A stretch of 64,000 bases of DNA, from contig NZ_JAGEMN010000002.1 of assembly GCF_017921835.1 (NCBI RefSeq), positions 210,495-274,494 on the forward strand. Reading direction: 5' to 3'. Each line of letters opens with the position of its first letter. Position 1 is the first letter of the stretch. Below are positions 8,941 through 18,082 of this stretch, in pieces. Under the pieces are notes generated by a model. The model did no database searches. It was given only the letters and a program-made list of their open reading frames with translations, and was not told the origin of the DNA. Source of the DNA: Sporosarcina sp. 6E9 (GTDB lineage: Bacteria; Bacillota; Bacilli; Bacillales_A; Planococcaceae). The translations under genes were made by a program, and so were the position numbers.

Positions 8941-10209
8941 TTACTCATCTGTCTTGTCTATATCGTCTGATTCAGGCTTGTCTGGTTCAGTTTCTTCTTC
9001 AACATCCCCCGGTTCATAGTCAGACTCTGGATTAGCTAAGTTTTCTTCAGGTTTCAGATTATATTGTTCTTGGTAATTTTCACGTTGCTCTTTTAATGCT
9101 TTAACCTGCTCTTCACGTTCAGAACCCGTTATATTCGGATTACTATTGACTTGCTCGGTTTGTTTGAATAGACCATATATAATCAAGACTGGATCATCCA
9201 TATATTTTGCCAAATCCATGGATTCTTCAAGTTTTCCGCGACCATTGTAAATCCAGTACAATAAATAATTACTGTCGCTCTTCAAACTAATATTTTTCAT
9301 AATGACTGACTTTTCAGCATCATTTAAATCCTCTACATCAATGTAGGAATAAGCAAGTATGTATTTTGTAGAGTTCGGTAATTTCTCAGCTTTTTGCCCT
9401 TCTAAATCACTAATTACTTTTCCATAATCCGATGCAAGAAAATCATGATGCGCGGCTAATAGTTTGTTTTGATATGGCATTTTAACAAAGCTGAAATAAG
9501 CGAGTGGAGCGGTAAGTATGAGCGATAATGCAATCATCATAATTGAAAGTTGCTTAAAAAGACGAAACTGTTTTTTCGGCACAAGTTGCATGGTTTGTTC
9601 GGTTGTCTTTTGTTCAATTTCATAATTTTCTTCTAAAAACCTTATAAGTGCGGAAACATCTGCAATTCCAACAACTTTGCGCTCGAATTCAGTTTCAATC
9701 GCATTGCTTATTGAGCCATTGTACAGTTCGTCAAAAGTATACTTTTTTGAAAAAAGTGCAATCGCCAGACATTTATACTGATGAAGAAATTTTGAAGAGT
9801 CATTTGTATACGGCGGCACTAAATCGCGAATGCCCCGATAAATGATAGAGGGAATAAGATTATCATTAAATACTAGATTTTCTGGGTGAAGAAAAAATGT
9901 CGTTCGCGTAGGCAAACATTCTTGAAATCTACCTACATTGCATAATGCACGCAATTTGTCGTTGCGCCCAAGCTTTTCTATATCTGCCCACTTCTTCAGT
10001 TTTTCATTTACTGTATATGAAAAAACATATGAATCCTGTTCTTCTTCTACTGCAGCAGGCACAAAAAAATCTGTTCGTTCTGTCATTAGCGCTAGTTGTC
10101 GAAAATCCTTAATAGACGTCTGCGATTTCGCGAGACGTAACTTCCAAATATCTTTTTCTATTTCAAACTGATAAGTCATCGACTCAAGTTCGATTGTTTT
10201 TTCGTTCAT
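8941..10209 (-). CDS. essB: Type VII secretion protein EssB
   Basis: A 422-aa bitopic membrane protein, the usual length for EssB/YukC. Residues 1-215 form the cytoplasmic pseudokinase-like domain. One transmembrane helix (LSIMMIALSLILTAPLAYFS) follows near residue 220, then an extracytoplasmic helical domain. The tail is very acidic (ESDYEPGDVEEETEPD). It is a core bridge between the EssC motor and EsaA. The ATG at 10209 is chosen because AAAGGGG lies eight bases upstream; a TTG two codons earlier sits too close. It lies 31 bases after esaB, and its TAA overlaps only the less likely upstream essC start. Confidence 0.93.
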   Translation of the reverse strand: MNEKTIELESMTYQFEIEKDIWKLRLAKSQTSIKDFRQLALMTERTDFFVPAAVEEEQDSYVFSYTVNEKLKKWADIEKLGRNDKLRALCNVGRFQECLPTRTTFFLHPENLVFNDNLIPSIIYRGIRDLVPPYTNDSSKFLHQYKCLAIALFSKKYTFDELYNGSISNAIETEFERKVVGIADVSALIRFLEENYEIEQKTTEQTMQLVPKKQFRLFKQLSIMMIALSLILTAPLAYFSFVKMPYQNKLLAAHHDFLASDYGKVISDLEGQKAEKLPNSTKYILAYSYIDVEDLNDAEKSVIMKNISLKSDSNYLLYWIYNGRGKLEESMDLAKYMDDPVLIIYGLFKQTEQVNSNPNITGSEREEQVKALKEQRENYQEQYNLKPEENLANPESDYEPGDVEEETEPDKPESDDIDKTDE

Positions 10210-10239
10210 TTCCAAAACCCCTTTATGATAATTAAGCAG

Positions 10240-10491
10240 TTATAAAACGATTAATATATCGCCGTCTGTCACTTGATAGTCTAATAACCGATCATCATCC
10301 GTTAATAGTAAGTTTTTTGTTGGTATTTTAATGGCACATAGCGAGGCCTTTGCAGGGTCCAGCTTTAATGTATCAACTAAATTCATCAATAACTGTTTGA
10401 TTGGTTGGTGCACCGGAATACGTAAATCGTATTCCGGCTCGCCCCAATTGCCAAAATCAACAGTCACATTTATATGCGTATCGTTTGGCAT
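10240..10491 (-). CDS. esaB: Type VII secretion ubiquitin-like protein EsaB (YukD)
   Basis: An 83-aa protein with the beta-grasp pattern of YukD/EsaB: a strand INVTVDFG, a second strand YDLRIPV, a helix PIKQLLMNLVDTLKL, and a closing strand DGDILIVL that ends without the Gly-Gly of true ubiquitin. It is a small cytosolic regulator or assembly factor of T7SSb; in S. aureus it is required for export. ATG at 10491 with GGGAG six bases upstream. It sits between essA and essB, the order seen in Staphylococcus and Listeria. Confidence 0.92.
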   Translation of the reverse strand: MPNDTHINVTVDFGNWGEPEYDLRIPVHQPIKQLLMNLVDTLKLDPAKASLCAIKIPTKNLLLTDDDRLLDYQVTDGDILIVL

Positions 10492-10504
10492 GTTTAACTC
10501 CCTT

Positions 10505-11005
10505 TCACTCCACCATTTTTCTCATAACAGCAAATATGCCGCCGCATAGGAGAACGACCATCCCGATTAATGAAGAAAACAATGTGTTACCCATTATTCC
10601 ACTGTCACTTTCATGTAGATCGCCATTAGCCACAGACGCCTTAGGGACTGTGTAATCACTGGCGAATAATGTTTTCATTATTTCTTGCGTCGAGATGTCG
10701 GGCTCTTGCTCAGTAGCAAAAATCATTTGCCTTAAGTCATCAGCTTCCTGATCTAATTCTTTTTGCCTTTCTTCAATCACTGTTTGTGTTTCTTCACTAA
10801 ACAAGTGAGGAAGACTTTTCTCAAGTTCCGTCATTTTATCCACCTGCGATTTCGACTTTCCATCTTTCCCGATGCGCTCGGTTTGAAACCGTAATTTACC
10901 ACTAGGACTGGACGGCTCCTCGGCAGGAGAACTGATCGGCAACATCACAAAGAACCCTACAAGTAGAACGACGAACATACTACAGTCCTTCAGCAACTCC
11001 CTCAT
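10505..11005 (-). CDS. essA: Type VII secretion protein EssA
   Basis: A 166-aa protein with an N-terminal hydrophobic segment (FVVLLVGFFVMLPISS), a charged coiled-coil middle and a C-terminal transmembrane helix (LIGMVVLLCGGIFAVM) ending in RKMVE, the EssA layout. It is a small integral component of the T7SSb channel. The start is uncertain: ATG at 11005 (GAGGGG seven bases upstream) overlaps the end of esaA by 26 bases and gives a positively charged N-terminus; ATG at 10978, just after the esaA stop and also with an AAGGA site, would shorten it by nine residues. Confidence 0.88.
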   Translation of the reverse strand: MRELLKDCSMFVVLLVGFFVMLPISSPAEEPSSPSGKLRFQTERIGKDGKSKSQVDKMTELEKSLPHLFSEETQTVIEERQKELDQEADDLRQMIFATEQEPDISTQEIMKTLFASDYTVPKASVANGDLHESDSGIMGNTLFSSLIGMVVLLCGGIFAVMRKMVE

Positions 11006-14000
11006 CAATAATCCCCTCTTTCTTTGCAAAGCGCACAACAAATAAATTAGCAACTAGTGCCAGTACGGCCAAAGCAATGAGGATGAAAATAATTCCCTGG
11101 TATTCAGTCAGACCTGTGAATAGCGATTCAATATATTGCAGTGGTGAATACTTACGTATTGTGGATGCTAACGATAACTTATTAAAGTCGGATCCAAGTG
11201 CTTCTGTTGAAAACAAATACAAACTCAGCACGATTAATAACAAGAACATCCCAACCATTTTTAATTGTCTTAATAGATAAGTCGCTACTAAGAGCATTGC
11301 AAGCATAGCCAGTACGACGATCGCAACCCACAATAAAAACTTATCCGAAGCAATATTTAATAAGTTACCTGATACAATCCCTATGACTAAACCTTCCACA
11401 AGGCCAATACTTGCGGTAATCAAAGTGATTGGCATGTTCCCGCCAACTAACGTGTTTTCCCCTTCAAATGAATCCTTTTGCATACGTTTTCTATCATTCG
11501 TCGAAATTGCATACGCAGTAAATAACGACACGATAAAGCAAATTAAGACGAGGAAGTAGGGTGGTAATGAATTCCCGGTCGAAATCACCCCGGCATTTTT
11601 TGATTCAACAGGGTTTGACAAAAAGCTATAAAGATTTTCGTTTGGCCTGTCCCCGATTCGGCTGTTTTCAAGCACGCCTGCAAAGTTATCTGCAAAGCTC
11701 TGATTTTCGATTAACTTATCCGTCATATTCGTAGCCAATGTGTCGGCTTCGGTAACCAAAGTCGCACCGCTCTCTTGGATAAGTTTTGCCTGATTATCAA
11801 TCGTGTCAAATGTTTGGTATACCCCATCCGCAGATTGTAGATTACCTTTTGCTTGTTCGGCTAGCGATTGGCTTCCTGATAATAAGGACGAGAACTGGCC
11901 ATCTAATGAAATAAGTGTCGCCTGCTCTTCGTTTTTATTTGAAGCAATGGCTTCTTGTTCTTCTAGCAACGCAATACTTGCTTCACGCCATTCCATCAAT
12001 TCACCTAGTGTTTTTTCCAACGCGCCATTCATCACATGCGCCTGTTCTGTCGTGTCATTTAAAATAGCTGTCATCTCTTGCGAATTACGATCGGCATCCG
12101 CTACGAGAGCGCTATACGCGTTAATTCCACTTTGTAGTCCTTCTACTTGTTCGCGAACTTGAGCTGTGATGTGTCCTTTAATATTTCCTACTACGTAATC
12201 TGTTAATAATTCAACGATGTCTTTTTTATTGAACAAATAATAGAGTGACGCATCTTTATTCGCTGCTAATTTCTCTAAACTATTTTCTGCCAGGTCCTGA
12301 ATCAGTTTTGGACTTTCCATATCAAGACCAAAGTAAACACCATATAACATGAGCGTTTTTTGATATTCCCTAACTGTATTTGCAGTAGCCCCAATCACTT
12401 TTTTAGTAGCATCATCTGTAAGTGGCGACAGAACTTTATGGGTGATGTAGTTGTCTTTGATTGTTACTGGCTCCGGTTTTATTGGCGTTGCTGGAACTAA
12501 TGGAACTAACGGAACTGCTGGTTCCTCTGTTTCCGTTAAAACCTCCTGATCCGCTGAATCCGTTCCAATACTTTCATCAGTATCTTTATTTTCCGGAACA
12601 ATATTTTCTTCGATTTGACCTTCGTCATTATTTTCAGTGCCGGCCGTTTCTTCGGTAGAGTCCGGAGCCGGAGTTACAGGTTCTTCCGGTTTTATTGGAT
12701 CCCCTGGCTCTACTGGGTCCTCAGGATCTGGTTCGGGTTCTGGCTCGGGTTCCGGCTCTGGCTCTGGCAGGTCGAGCTCTCCAGTATCCATTTGATGCAA
12801 CTTCCAACTCCATGTAACCGGTTGGAAAACATCAATGTCACTGCCCGCATCTCCCTTTAATTTAAGAACGACTCGAACAGCAAATTTATCTGCGGAGGTG
12901 GCTTGTAGCCTAATTCTTTTATATTTTTGATAGGTTCTCGTATAGTTACGTTCACTTTTACCGGGTAATGTTAAAAATACGCCTGCAACTTCATAGGCGT
13001 CAGGAATGGCTAGTGTAAATTCTTGTCCCCATTTTTTGGTTGCTGGTATTTGAACGGAGTCCGTCACCACTACGCCCTTTTCCATCAAATGTTTTTTGAT
13101 TTCTTGTATTTGATTGGCAAGCGGCACACTATTTTTAGGTTGAACCGGTGTCTCGACAAATTCTTTATTATACTTATTTGTGACAGCAATAACGTTATTC
13201 AATTGCGTCAAGCTTGTTTCAGATAAACCTAAGCCTTCAAGGTCTTTAGGAGTTAGCGTTGGCAATTTAGCGATTTGCCGCCTCAAAGTTTCATGCAAAT
13301 TATTATCGGGTTGCTGAAAAAGATTAGTTAAATTTATATCCTTGCCATCAAATGAATCGGCAAAGGCAGTTTTTAAACGTCCAGCTACTTTTTTATCTAA
13401 CTCAGACTCTAGCGTCTCTTTTAAATCTGCATTAAATCCACTTAACTTTTCATTTGTCGCTTTAAAATATTGTTGAATTGCGGAAGCTTCTGAAAGGATA
13501 GTAGCTTTTCCGCTCTCTTCATTTCTTTTTTGAAATTGATCATAAATCGCTTTATTCGCTAGTTCCAAGTTTTGTAGTTGTTGAAGAAGTTCATGATTAT
13601 GCATGCCACTATCCAAGCTGTGAAGTTGATTTGAAAAATCTTTTAGTGAAACCGTATTTAGTTCATGCATGTTCGATAAGTCATTAAAAACAGTCAAATA
13701 GTCTTCATTTGAATTCACGTCATCCTGTAAGGCATCTTCAAATGCAAGCAAGATTTCTTTTAGACCATCAAAACTGTCTTTTGATACTTGTGTATTATCT
13801 TGGATGTTTTCAAATTGCGAAGTATATTGCATTAGAGGACTATGTACCGCTTTTTTATAAGTACTCGTATAAACTGCTTCTTTCTCCACGATTGTACCAA
13901 TATTTTTCTGCGCATCTTGTAAATTACCAATGACACTAGCAAAATAGACATCAATAATACGACGGTTAAAGTCCCCTAAAATAGCGCCTGCGGTTTTTTC

Positions 14001-14414
14001 CGCTTCTGCTACGACATCTTTATTTCCAGTTGCGTTAATTTTATAATTTAGATTGATTTTTTCAGGAAATTCATCTTCTATTGATAAGGCCTTTTCGGAG
14101 AAGTCTTTTGGAATAACAATCATCATATTATAGGCATTATTCCCAAAACCGTTTTCAGCAACGCCCCGGCTCACGACATACCAATCGTGTGTTGGATCAC
14201 TTTCGATACTTTTAATGAATTCACGACCAAAATCAACTGCTTCACCATCGAATGTTGCGCCTTGATCTTCATTGACAATGGCCACGGTCATTTTCAAAAC
14301 CTCATTGTCAGCTTTACCGGCAGTTGATTGGTGGAGAGCTAAGTATGTAATTCCTCCGGAGAGGACGAGCACCATAACAAGAAACAATAAAACCTTACGC
14401 TCAATTCTTTTCAT
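10980..14414 (-). CDS. esaA: Type VII secretion membrane protein EsaA (YueB-like)
   Basis: A 1144-aa polytopic protein with one N-terminal membrane helix (VLLFLVMVLVLSGGITYLAL), a very long extracytoplasmic region and about six C-terminal helices from roughly residue 950, the YueB/EsaA/Pip arrangement. EsaA spans the envelope in T7SSb, and B. subtilis YueB is the phage SPP1 receptor. A Pro-Glu repeat of about 15 residues near residue 550, followed by a Pro/Glu/Thr-rich stretch, makes it somewhat longer than S. aureus EsaA as I recall that length. The ATG at 14414 is preferred (MKRIERKVLL; GGGGG ten bases upstream). A hairpin and promoter-like boxes separate it from esxA. Confidence 0.92.
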   Translation of the reverse strand: MKRIERKVLLFLVMVLVLSGGITYLALHQSTAGKADNEVLKMTVAIVNEDQGATFDGEAVDFGREFIKSIESDPTHDWYVVSRGVAENGFGNNAYNMMIVIPKDFSEKALSIEDEFPEKINLNYKINATGNKDVVAEAEKTAGAILGDFNRRIIDVYFASVIGNLQDAQKNIGTIVEKEAVYTSTYKKAVHSPLMQYTSQFENIQDNTQVSKDSFDGLKEILLAFEDALQDDVNSNEDYLTVFNDLSNMHELNTVSLKDFSNQLHSLDSGMHNHELLQQLQNLELANKAIYDQFQKRNEESGKATILSEASAIQQYFKATNEKLSGFNADLKETLESELDKKVAGRLKTAFADSFDGKDINLTNLFQQPDNNLHETLRRQIAKLPTLTPKDLEGLGLSETSLTQLNNVIAVTNKYNKEFVETPVQPKNSVPLANQIQEIKKHLMEKGVVVTDSVQIPATKKWGQEFTLAIPDAYEVAGVFLTLPGKSERNYTRTYQKYKRIRLQATSADKFAVRVVLKLKGDAGSDIDVFQPVTWSWKLHQMDTGELDLPEPEPEPEPEPEPDPEDPVEPGDPIKPEEPVTPAPDSTEETAGTENNDEGQIEENIVPENKDTDESIGTDSADQEVLTETEEPAVPLVPLVPATPIKPEPVTIKDNYITHKVLSPLTDDATKKVIGATANTVREYQKTLMLYGVYFGLDMESPKLIQDLAENSLEKLAANKDASLYYLFNKKDIVELLTDYVVGNIKGHITAQVREQVEGLQSGINAYSALVADADRNSQEMTAILNDTTEQAHVMNGALEKTLGELMEWREASIALLEEQEAIASNKNEEQATLISLDGQFSSLLSGSQSLAEQAKGNLQSADGVYQTFDTIDNQAKLIQESGATLVTEADTLATNMTDKLIENQSFADNFAGVLENSRIGDRPNENLYSFLSNPVESKNAGVISTGNSLPPYFLVLICFIVSLFTAYAISTNDRKRMQKDSFEGENTLVGGNMPITLITASIGLVEGLVIGIVSGNLLNIASDKFLLWVAIVVLAMLAMLLVATYLLRQLKMVGMFLLLIVLSLYLFSTEALGSDFNKLSLASTIRKYSPLQYIESLFTGLTEYQGIIFILIALAVLALVANLFVVRFAKKEGIIDEGVAEGL

Positions 14415-14450
14415 TTCCAATTTACCCCCGCTTATTCTTCTTTTTCTTGG

Positions 14451-14478
14451 ATTATAATGAACAAAAGCCACACAACAA
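14451..14478 (-). promoter_or_regulatory. Candidate internal promoter for esaA
   Basis: On the minus strand TTGTTG (14473-14478) and TATAAT (14451-14456) are separated by 16 bases, about 40 bases before the esaA start. The -10 is perfect and the -35 matches four of six. It lies just after the hairpin following esxA, so esaA onward may be transcribed separately from esxA. Confidence 0.45.
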
Positions 14479-14491
14479 TAGTTGCGTGGCT
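14466..14491 (-). terminator. Hairpin between esxA and esaA
   Basis: Eleven-base arms (AGCCACGCAAC with GTTGTGTGGCT on the minus strand, one mismatch) enclose a four-base loop, followed by TTTTG. It looks like a leaky terminator that would let esxA mRNA exceed the downstream membrane-component genes, as is known for secreted WXG100 proteins. Confidence 0.6.
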
Positions 14492-14554
14492 CGTTGTTAG
14501 ACTAACTTCGTAAAATGCCTTTAAATCTTCGTATATTTTTCTACCTAAATTTAC

Positions 14555-14851
14555 TTAGCGAAGCCCAAAGTTACGTGATAACTCTTCGTCTTGTCGAGCT
14601 ACTGCATCTGCTGTCTTCGTTAATTGCCCTTCAATTTCACGCATAAGGTGAGAGAAGTTTTGCACTTTAGGGGATAGTTCATCAAACTGAGCTTGAAATT
14701 GCGTAAATGCTTTACCTTCCCACTGACTTTGCAAATCAGATTGCAGGATTGTTAGATCCTTTAAGATTTGATCAATTTGGTCCCCACTACGTCCGTAGCG
14801 TTTTGCTTTGTCCGCTAATTCAGCTGGACTCATACGAATTTGTCCTGACAT
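14555..14851 (-). CDS. esxA: WXG100 secreted protein EsxA
   Basis: A 98-aa ESAT-6-like protein with SQWEGKAF at about residues 41-48 joining two amphipathic helices, the hallmark of EsxA. It has no signal peptide, as expected for a T7SS substrate that dimerises and is exported by EssC. The ATG at 14851 has AGGAGA nine bases upstream; an ATG 18 codons earlier would add a basic extension atypical of the family and has no ribosome site. It is the first gene of the secretion operon and is followed by a hairpin, which suits high expression. Confidence 0.95.
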   Translation of the reverse strand: MSGQIRMSPAELADKAKRYGRSGDQIDQILKDLTILQSDLQSQWEGKAFTQFQAQFDELSPKVQNFSHLMREIEGQLTKTADAVARQDEELSRNFGLR

Positions 14852-14927
14852 GTTTCCCCATCTCCTTTTAACTTTTCTTATTAATTTCTTATCCATTTTA
14901 CACAATTATCTCATTCCATTATTCACC

Positions 14928-14959
14928 ATTATAGTAAATGATAAATTTTCCACCGTCAA
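14928..14959 (-). promoter_or_regulatory. Candidate promoter of esxA operon
   Basis: On the minus strand TTGACG (14954-14959) and TATAAT (14928-14933) lie about 80 bases before the esxA start. The hexamers are near perfect but the spacer is 20 bases rather than 16-18, so either the promoter needs an activator or the true -35 is elsewhere. Confidence 0.5.
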
Positions 14960-15327
14960 CGAACATTATGACATAAGCTAGTAAACAGTCATTTGGTTCT
15001 ATGCTTTAAGCATCAAATATTAGATACATCATTTTTTTAATAACAAATTGGCATATATATCAATAAAATGAGACTATAATATCAATCGAAAGAATATAGT
15101 CACGCATGGATTAAGCACAAAGACTAAATTACGTTACTTTACTCATGGTCACACGGAACCAATATCGGTCGTAATTAAAGTGTTATCCCTATAAAAACAC
15201 AAAAATAATGTTTATCTAATCATAGTTGTTTTGTAAGACTGGGCGCATTAAAAACCTATCAGAAGTTTTTTCTTTTCACATATTTTTCGTGGTAAGATGG
15301 GGAAAATAAGTATTAGGAGTTGCCGGA
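14960..15327. other. Gene-free divergent intergenic region
   Basis: An AT-rich stretch between the divergent esxA and tRNA-editing genes. I see no open frame with a ribosome site, no RNA motif and no repeat. It must hold the promoter of the plus-strand gene; TAAGAT at about 15293 is a possible -10, without a good -35. Confidence 0.6.
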
Positions 15328-16518
15328 ATGTTAAGTGAGCGCCTTTATTATTCAGATCCGTATTGTAAAACTTTTAACACTCGCGTGCGTAAAGAATCAG
15401 TGAATTCAGAAGGACAGTTTTACGCTGTATTAGAAAACACCGCCTTTTATCCAACTGGCGGAGGCCAGCCGTATGACACGGGAACTTTGAACGATGTTCC
15501 GGTACTAAATGTGGAAGAAGTAGATGGCGAAATTCGTCATACCCTGGCGGAAAGTCTCGGATCCCCGCTTGAGGTAACAGGAATTATTGATTGGTCACGT
15601 CGTTTTGATCATATGCAACAACACGCAGGTCAACATATTCTTTCAGCGTCATTCGTTGAACTATATGGATTTGCGACTATGAGTTTTCACCTAGGGAAAG
15701 AAATTTTGACGATTGATTTAGACACGGATGATGTTTCACCAAAGCAATTGGAAGCAGTTGAAAAATTAGCGAATGACATCATTTTGGAAAATCGACTAAT
15801 TGAAACCAAATGGGTTACGGAAGATGAACTAGATCATTATTCACTTCGCAAGCAATTGGCAGTGACAGGTGAAATTCGTCTTGTTATTATCCCTGATTTT
15901 GACTATAACGGCTGCGGAGGGACCCATCCGAGTTCGACTGGACAAGTTCTTGGAATAAAAGTTTTATCAACGGAAAAACATCGCGGGAAAGTTCGCGTCC
16001 ATTTCGTTTGTGGCGGTCGGATATTACAGCAATTGCATCAGAAAAATCATATATTATCCGAAGCATCTAAATTACTAAGTGCGCCTGAAGAAGGTGTGAT
16101 TGACGCAACTAAAAAGCTGCTCGACGCAAATCACACGCTAGTCAAGTCATTGAATGAGAAAGAAGAACAGTTATTGACATTTGAGGTAAAAGGTTTATTA
16201 CAAACTAAAAGTCAAGGACTCGTAAAGGCCGTGTATTCCGGACGGACTGTTCAAGAGTTGCAGAAAATGGCTCGATTGCTTGTCGCGGAAGCTGAGGATA
16301 CCGCCGTACTCCTAGTCGCTGAAAATGAAGATCGGTTACAATTTGTCGCGGCACGTGGGGCTTCTGTGGAAAAGAGTATGAAACAAGTTTCGGCGGCTGT
16401 AACACTTCCCTTCATTGAAGGAAAAGGCGGTGGCAGCGATGCATTCGTCCAAGGTGGAGGACAACGCAGTATGACAGGGACTGAGTTGCTACAGATTATG
16501 GAAAATTCTTTGGTGTAA
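15328..16518 (+). CDS. Alanyl-tRNA editing protein, AlaX long form with DHHA1 domain
   Basis: A 396-aa stand-alone editing protein related to the editing half of AlaRS. Residues 1-240 are the tRNA-SAD editing domain with FYPTGGGQPYDTG, the zinc/catalytic motif HMQQHAGQHIL (about residue 95) and CGGTHPSSTGQ (about 196). A helical linker and a C-terminal DHHA1 domain follow, ending with GGGSDAFVQGGG. It hydrolyses Ser- or Gly-tRNA(Ala) in the cytosol, preventing Ala-codon mistranslation. ATG at 15328 has AGGAG eight bases upstream. It is monocistronic, with a bidirectional terminator after it. Confidence 0.9.
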   Translation: MLSERLYYSDPYCKTFNTRVRKESVNSEGQFYAVLENTAFYPTGGGQPYDTGTLNDVPVLNVEEVDGEIRHTLAESLGSPLEVTGIIDWSRRFDHMQQHAGQHILSASFVELYGFATMSFHLGKEILTIDLDTDDVSPKQLEAVEKLANDIILENRLIETKWVTEDELDHYSLRKQLAVTGEIRLVIIPDFDYNGCGGTHPSSTGQVLGIKVLSTEKHRGKVRVHFVCGGRILQQLHQKNHILSEASKLLSAPEEGVIDATKKLLDANHTLVKSLNEKEEQLLTFEVKGLLQTKSQGLVKAVYSGRTVQELQKMARLLVAEAEDTAVLLVAENEDRLQFVAARGASVEKSMKQVSAAVTLPFIEGKGGGSDAFVQGGGQRSMTGTELLQIMENSLV

Positions 16519-16530
16519 ATACAAATAAAA

Positions 16531-16561
16531 AACGCTCCTCTTCGATAATGGAGGGAGCGTT
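16531..16561. terminator. Bidirectional terminator
   Basis: AACGCTCC (16531-16538) pairs with GGAGCGTT (16554-16561), flanked by an A-run on the left and T-run on the right. It serves both the plus-strand editing gene and the convergent minus-strand ABC gene, whose stop codon overlaps it. Confidence 0.85.
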
Positions 16562-17285
16562 ATTTTTCTTTTAGTAACAATATTTCTTTTACTACTTTAT
16601 CAAGTTCATCTACACCGCCGTAAAAACACAGTTCACCTTCTTCGATGTAAAGGACGCTGTTATCTTCGGATGGATCAATTTCTTCAAGTAAATGCGTACT
16701 AATGATGATAACACTATGAAATGAAAGCCGTTGGAGGACCCGTTTAAAAAACATTTTTTCCTCGGTGTCTAGACCCTCAAAAGGTTCATCCAAAACACAA
16801 ATTCGCGGTTGATTAAGAAGCGCTTGTATCAACCCCACTTTTTGTAGTTGCCCGCCTGAAAGGTTTCGAAGTGTTTTTCGTTTAAGCTTTAATAAGTTCG
16901 CATCATTTAACCATGCATTCAGTAAATCCTTAACCCGTGTATGCGGAATTCCTTTATGAAAAGCCATATACGTTAAATATCTTTCAATCGTCATTTCAGC
17001 ATGACCCGTAAAGTCCTGGGGCATAAAACCGATGACTCTTCTTACTTCTTCAATCCTTAACGGCAAGCGATGTGTTCCTACTTTTTCATCGCGCATTAAT
17101 CTTGTATAGTTTATCGTTCCATTATTTGGTGATGTGGCGGTAGCAATCAGTTTTAGAAGTGTACTTTTTCCCGCCCCATTTTTTCCGACAACGTACGTAA
17201 TTCCTGATTTAAATGAGCAAGTGATTTCATTTAGAACTTTGACATTATGAATTGTCGCTCCTACGTTATTAAGTGCAATTCTCAT
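16560..17285 (-). CDS. ABC transporter ATP-binding protein (sigma/ABC operon)
   Basis: A 241-aa ABC ATPase: Walker A GKNGAGKSTL near residue 40, Q-loop in GFMPQDFTG, signature LSGGQLQKVGL, Walker B ICVLDEPFEGLD and the switch His in STHLLEE. ATG at 17285 (AGGGG eight bases upstream) overlaps the preceding stop by four bases (ATGA), indicating coupling. It is the last gene of a six-gene operon and probably energises the membrane protein encoded just before it. The substrate is unknown; such small ABC-2 systems in Bacillota often handle peptide antibiotics or envelope stress. Confidence 0.85.
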   Translation of the reverse strand: MRIALNNVGATIHNVKVLNEITCSFKSGITYVVGKNGAGKSTLLKLIATATSPNNGTINYTRLMRDEKVGTHRLPLRIEEVRRVIGFMPQDFTGHAEMTIERYLTYMAFHKGIPHTRVKDLLNAWLNDANLLKLKRKTLRNLSGGQLQKVGLIQALLNQPRICVLDEPFEGLDTEEKMFFKRVLQRLSFHSVIIISTHLLEEIDPSEDNSVLYIEEGELCFYGGVDELDKVVKEILLLKEK

Positions 17286-18082
17286 GCCAATTTCCCCTGA
17301 CGGTTTTTCAAAGGAACACTGCAAAGTAAAAGGACAGAAATTCCGATTACAACAATATTCGTCAGTACAAAGTAATCATTTCCTGGCAACTGAAATAATG
17401 CCGCGAATTTTAATTGCTTCCCCAAAAGAACTTGAGCAAACCAAACAAAAAGCGCAAGGAGTATGCCGACTTTTTGACCGAGCCACATAGTTGCAACAAA
17501 TCCAACGACTCCGAAGAATAGAATCGGCGTAAATGAACTCAATAAATACAAAACCGAGCTTACACTACCTAGTACGATAAAGCTAAGTGGCAATGTAATC
17601 GCCAATTGTATGGCCATTACTATCATAAATCGCGTAAACATCTGTTGGCCCAATGGATAATAACTTAACGTTTCAATGATTTCATTGCCCTCATTTTTCG
17701 AACGAAATGCATAGCCCATCCCCGCGATTATGATTAATGTGATCCACTTAATCCATATTAGGAAATCAGTTGCCGTGTTCCCGCCGTTTTGGCTAATCGT
17801 AATCGTCAAAATGAGTAGTACAATGCCTGTAAGAAGCCAGCTACGTGCGCCGTGAAAATTCCATTGGGATAAAAACAAACTGGCCACTTTGGATGAAATT
17901 GTTTGCGTTTCTTGTTGCGCCTCCAGCGCTGCCCGCATATCAACTGGCTTACTTTCATCTGCTGCCTTTATTTTTTGAATTAAATTCAGCGTTTGTTCTC
18001 TTGAAGGTTCAGGGGCGGTAAAACGTTCGAAACTGTTTTTCCATTCTTTTTCTAAACGTGATAATTCATGGTCTTCATTCAT
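17282..18082 (-). CDS. Membrane protein next to ECF sigma: ABC permease and/or anti-sigma
   Basis: A 266-aa protein with a cytoplasmic N-terminal region of about 85 residues, helical and charged (HELSRLEKEWKNSFERF), followed by about six membrane helices. It overlaps the sigma stop codon on one side and the ABC ATPase start on the other. It could be the ABC-2 permease partner of that ATPase, an anti-sigma factor holding the sigma factor through its N-terminal tail, or both. No zinc anti-sigma motif (HxxxCxxC) is visible. ATG at 18082 with AAGGGGG nine bases upstream. The double role is inference. Confidence 0.7.
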   Translation of the reverse strand: MNEDHELSRLEKEWKNSFERFTAPEPSREQTLNLIQKIKAADESKPVDMRAALEAQQETQTISSKVASLFLSQWNFHGARSWLLTGIVLLILTITISQNGGNTATDFLIWIKWITLIIIAGMGYAFRSKNEGNEIIETLSYYPLGQQMFTRFMIVMAIQLAITLPLSFIVLGSVSSVLYLLSSFTPILFFGVVGFVATMWLGQKVGILLALFVWFAQVLLGKQLKFAALFQLPGNDYFVLTNIVVIGISVLLLCSVPLKNRQGKLA

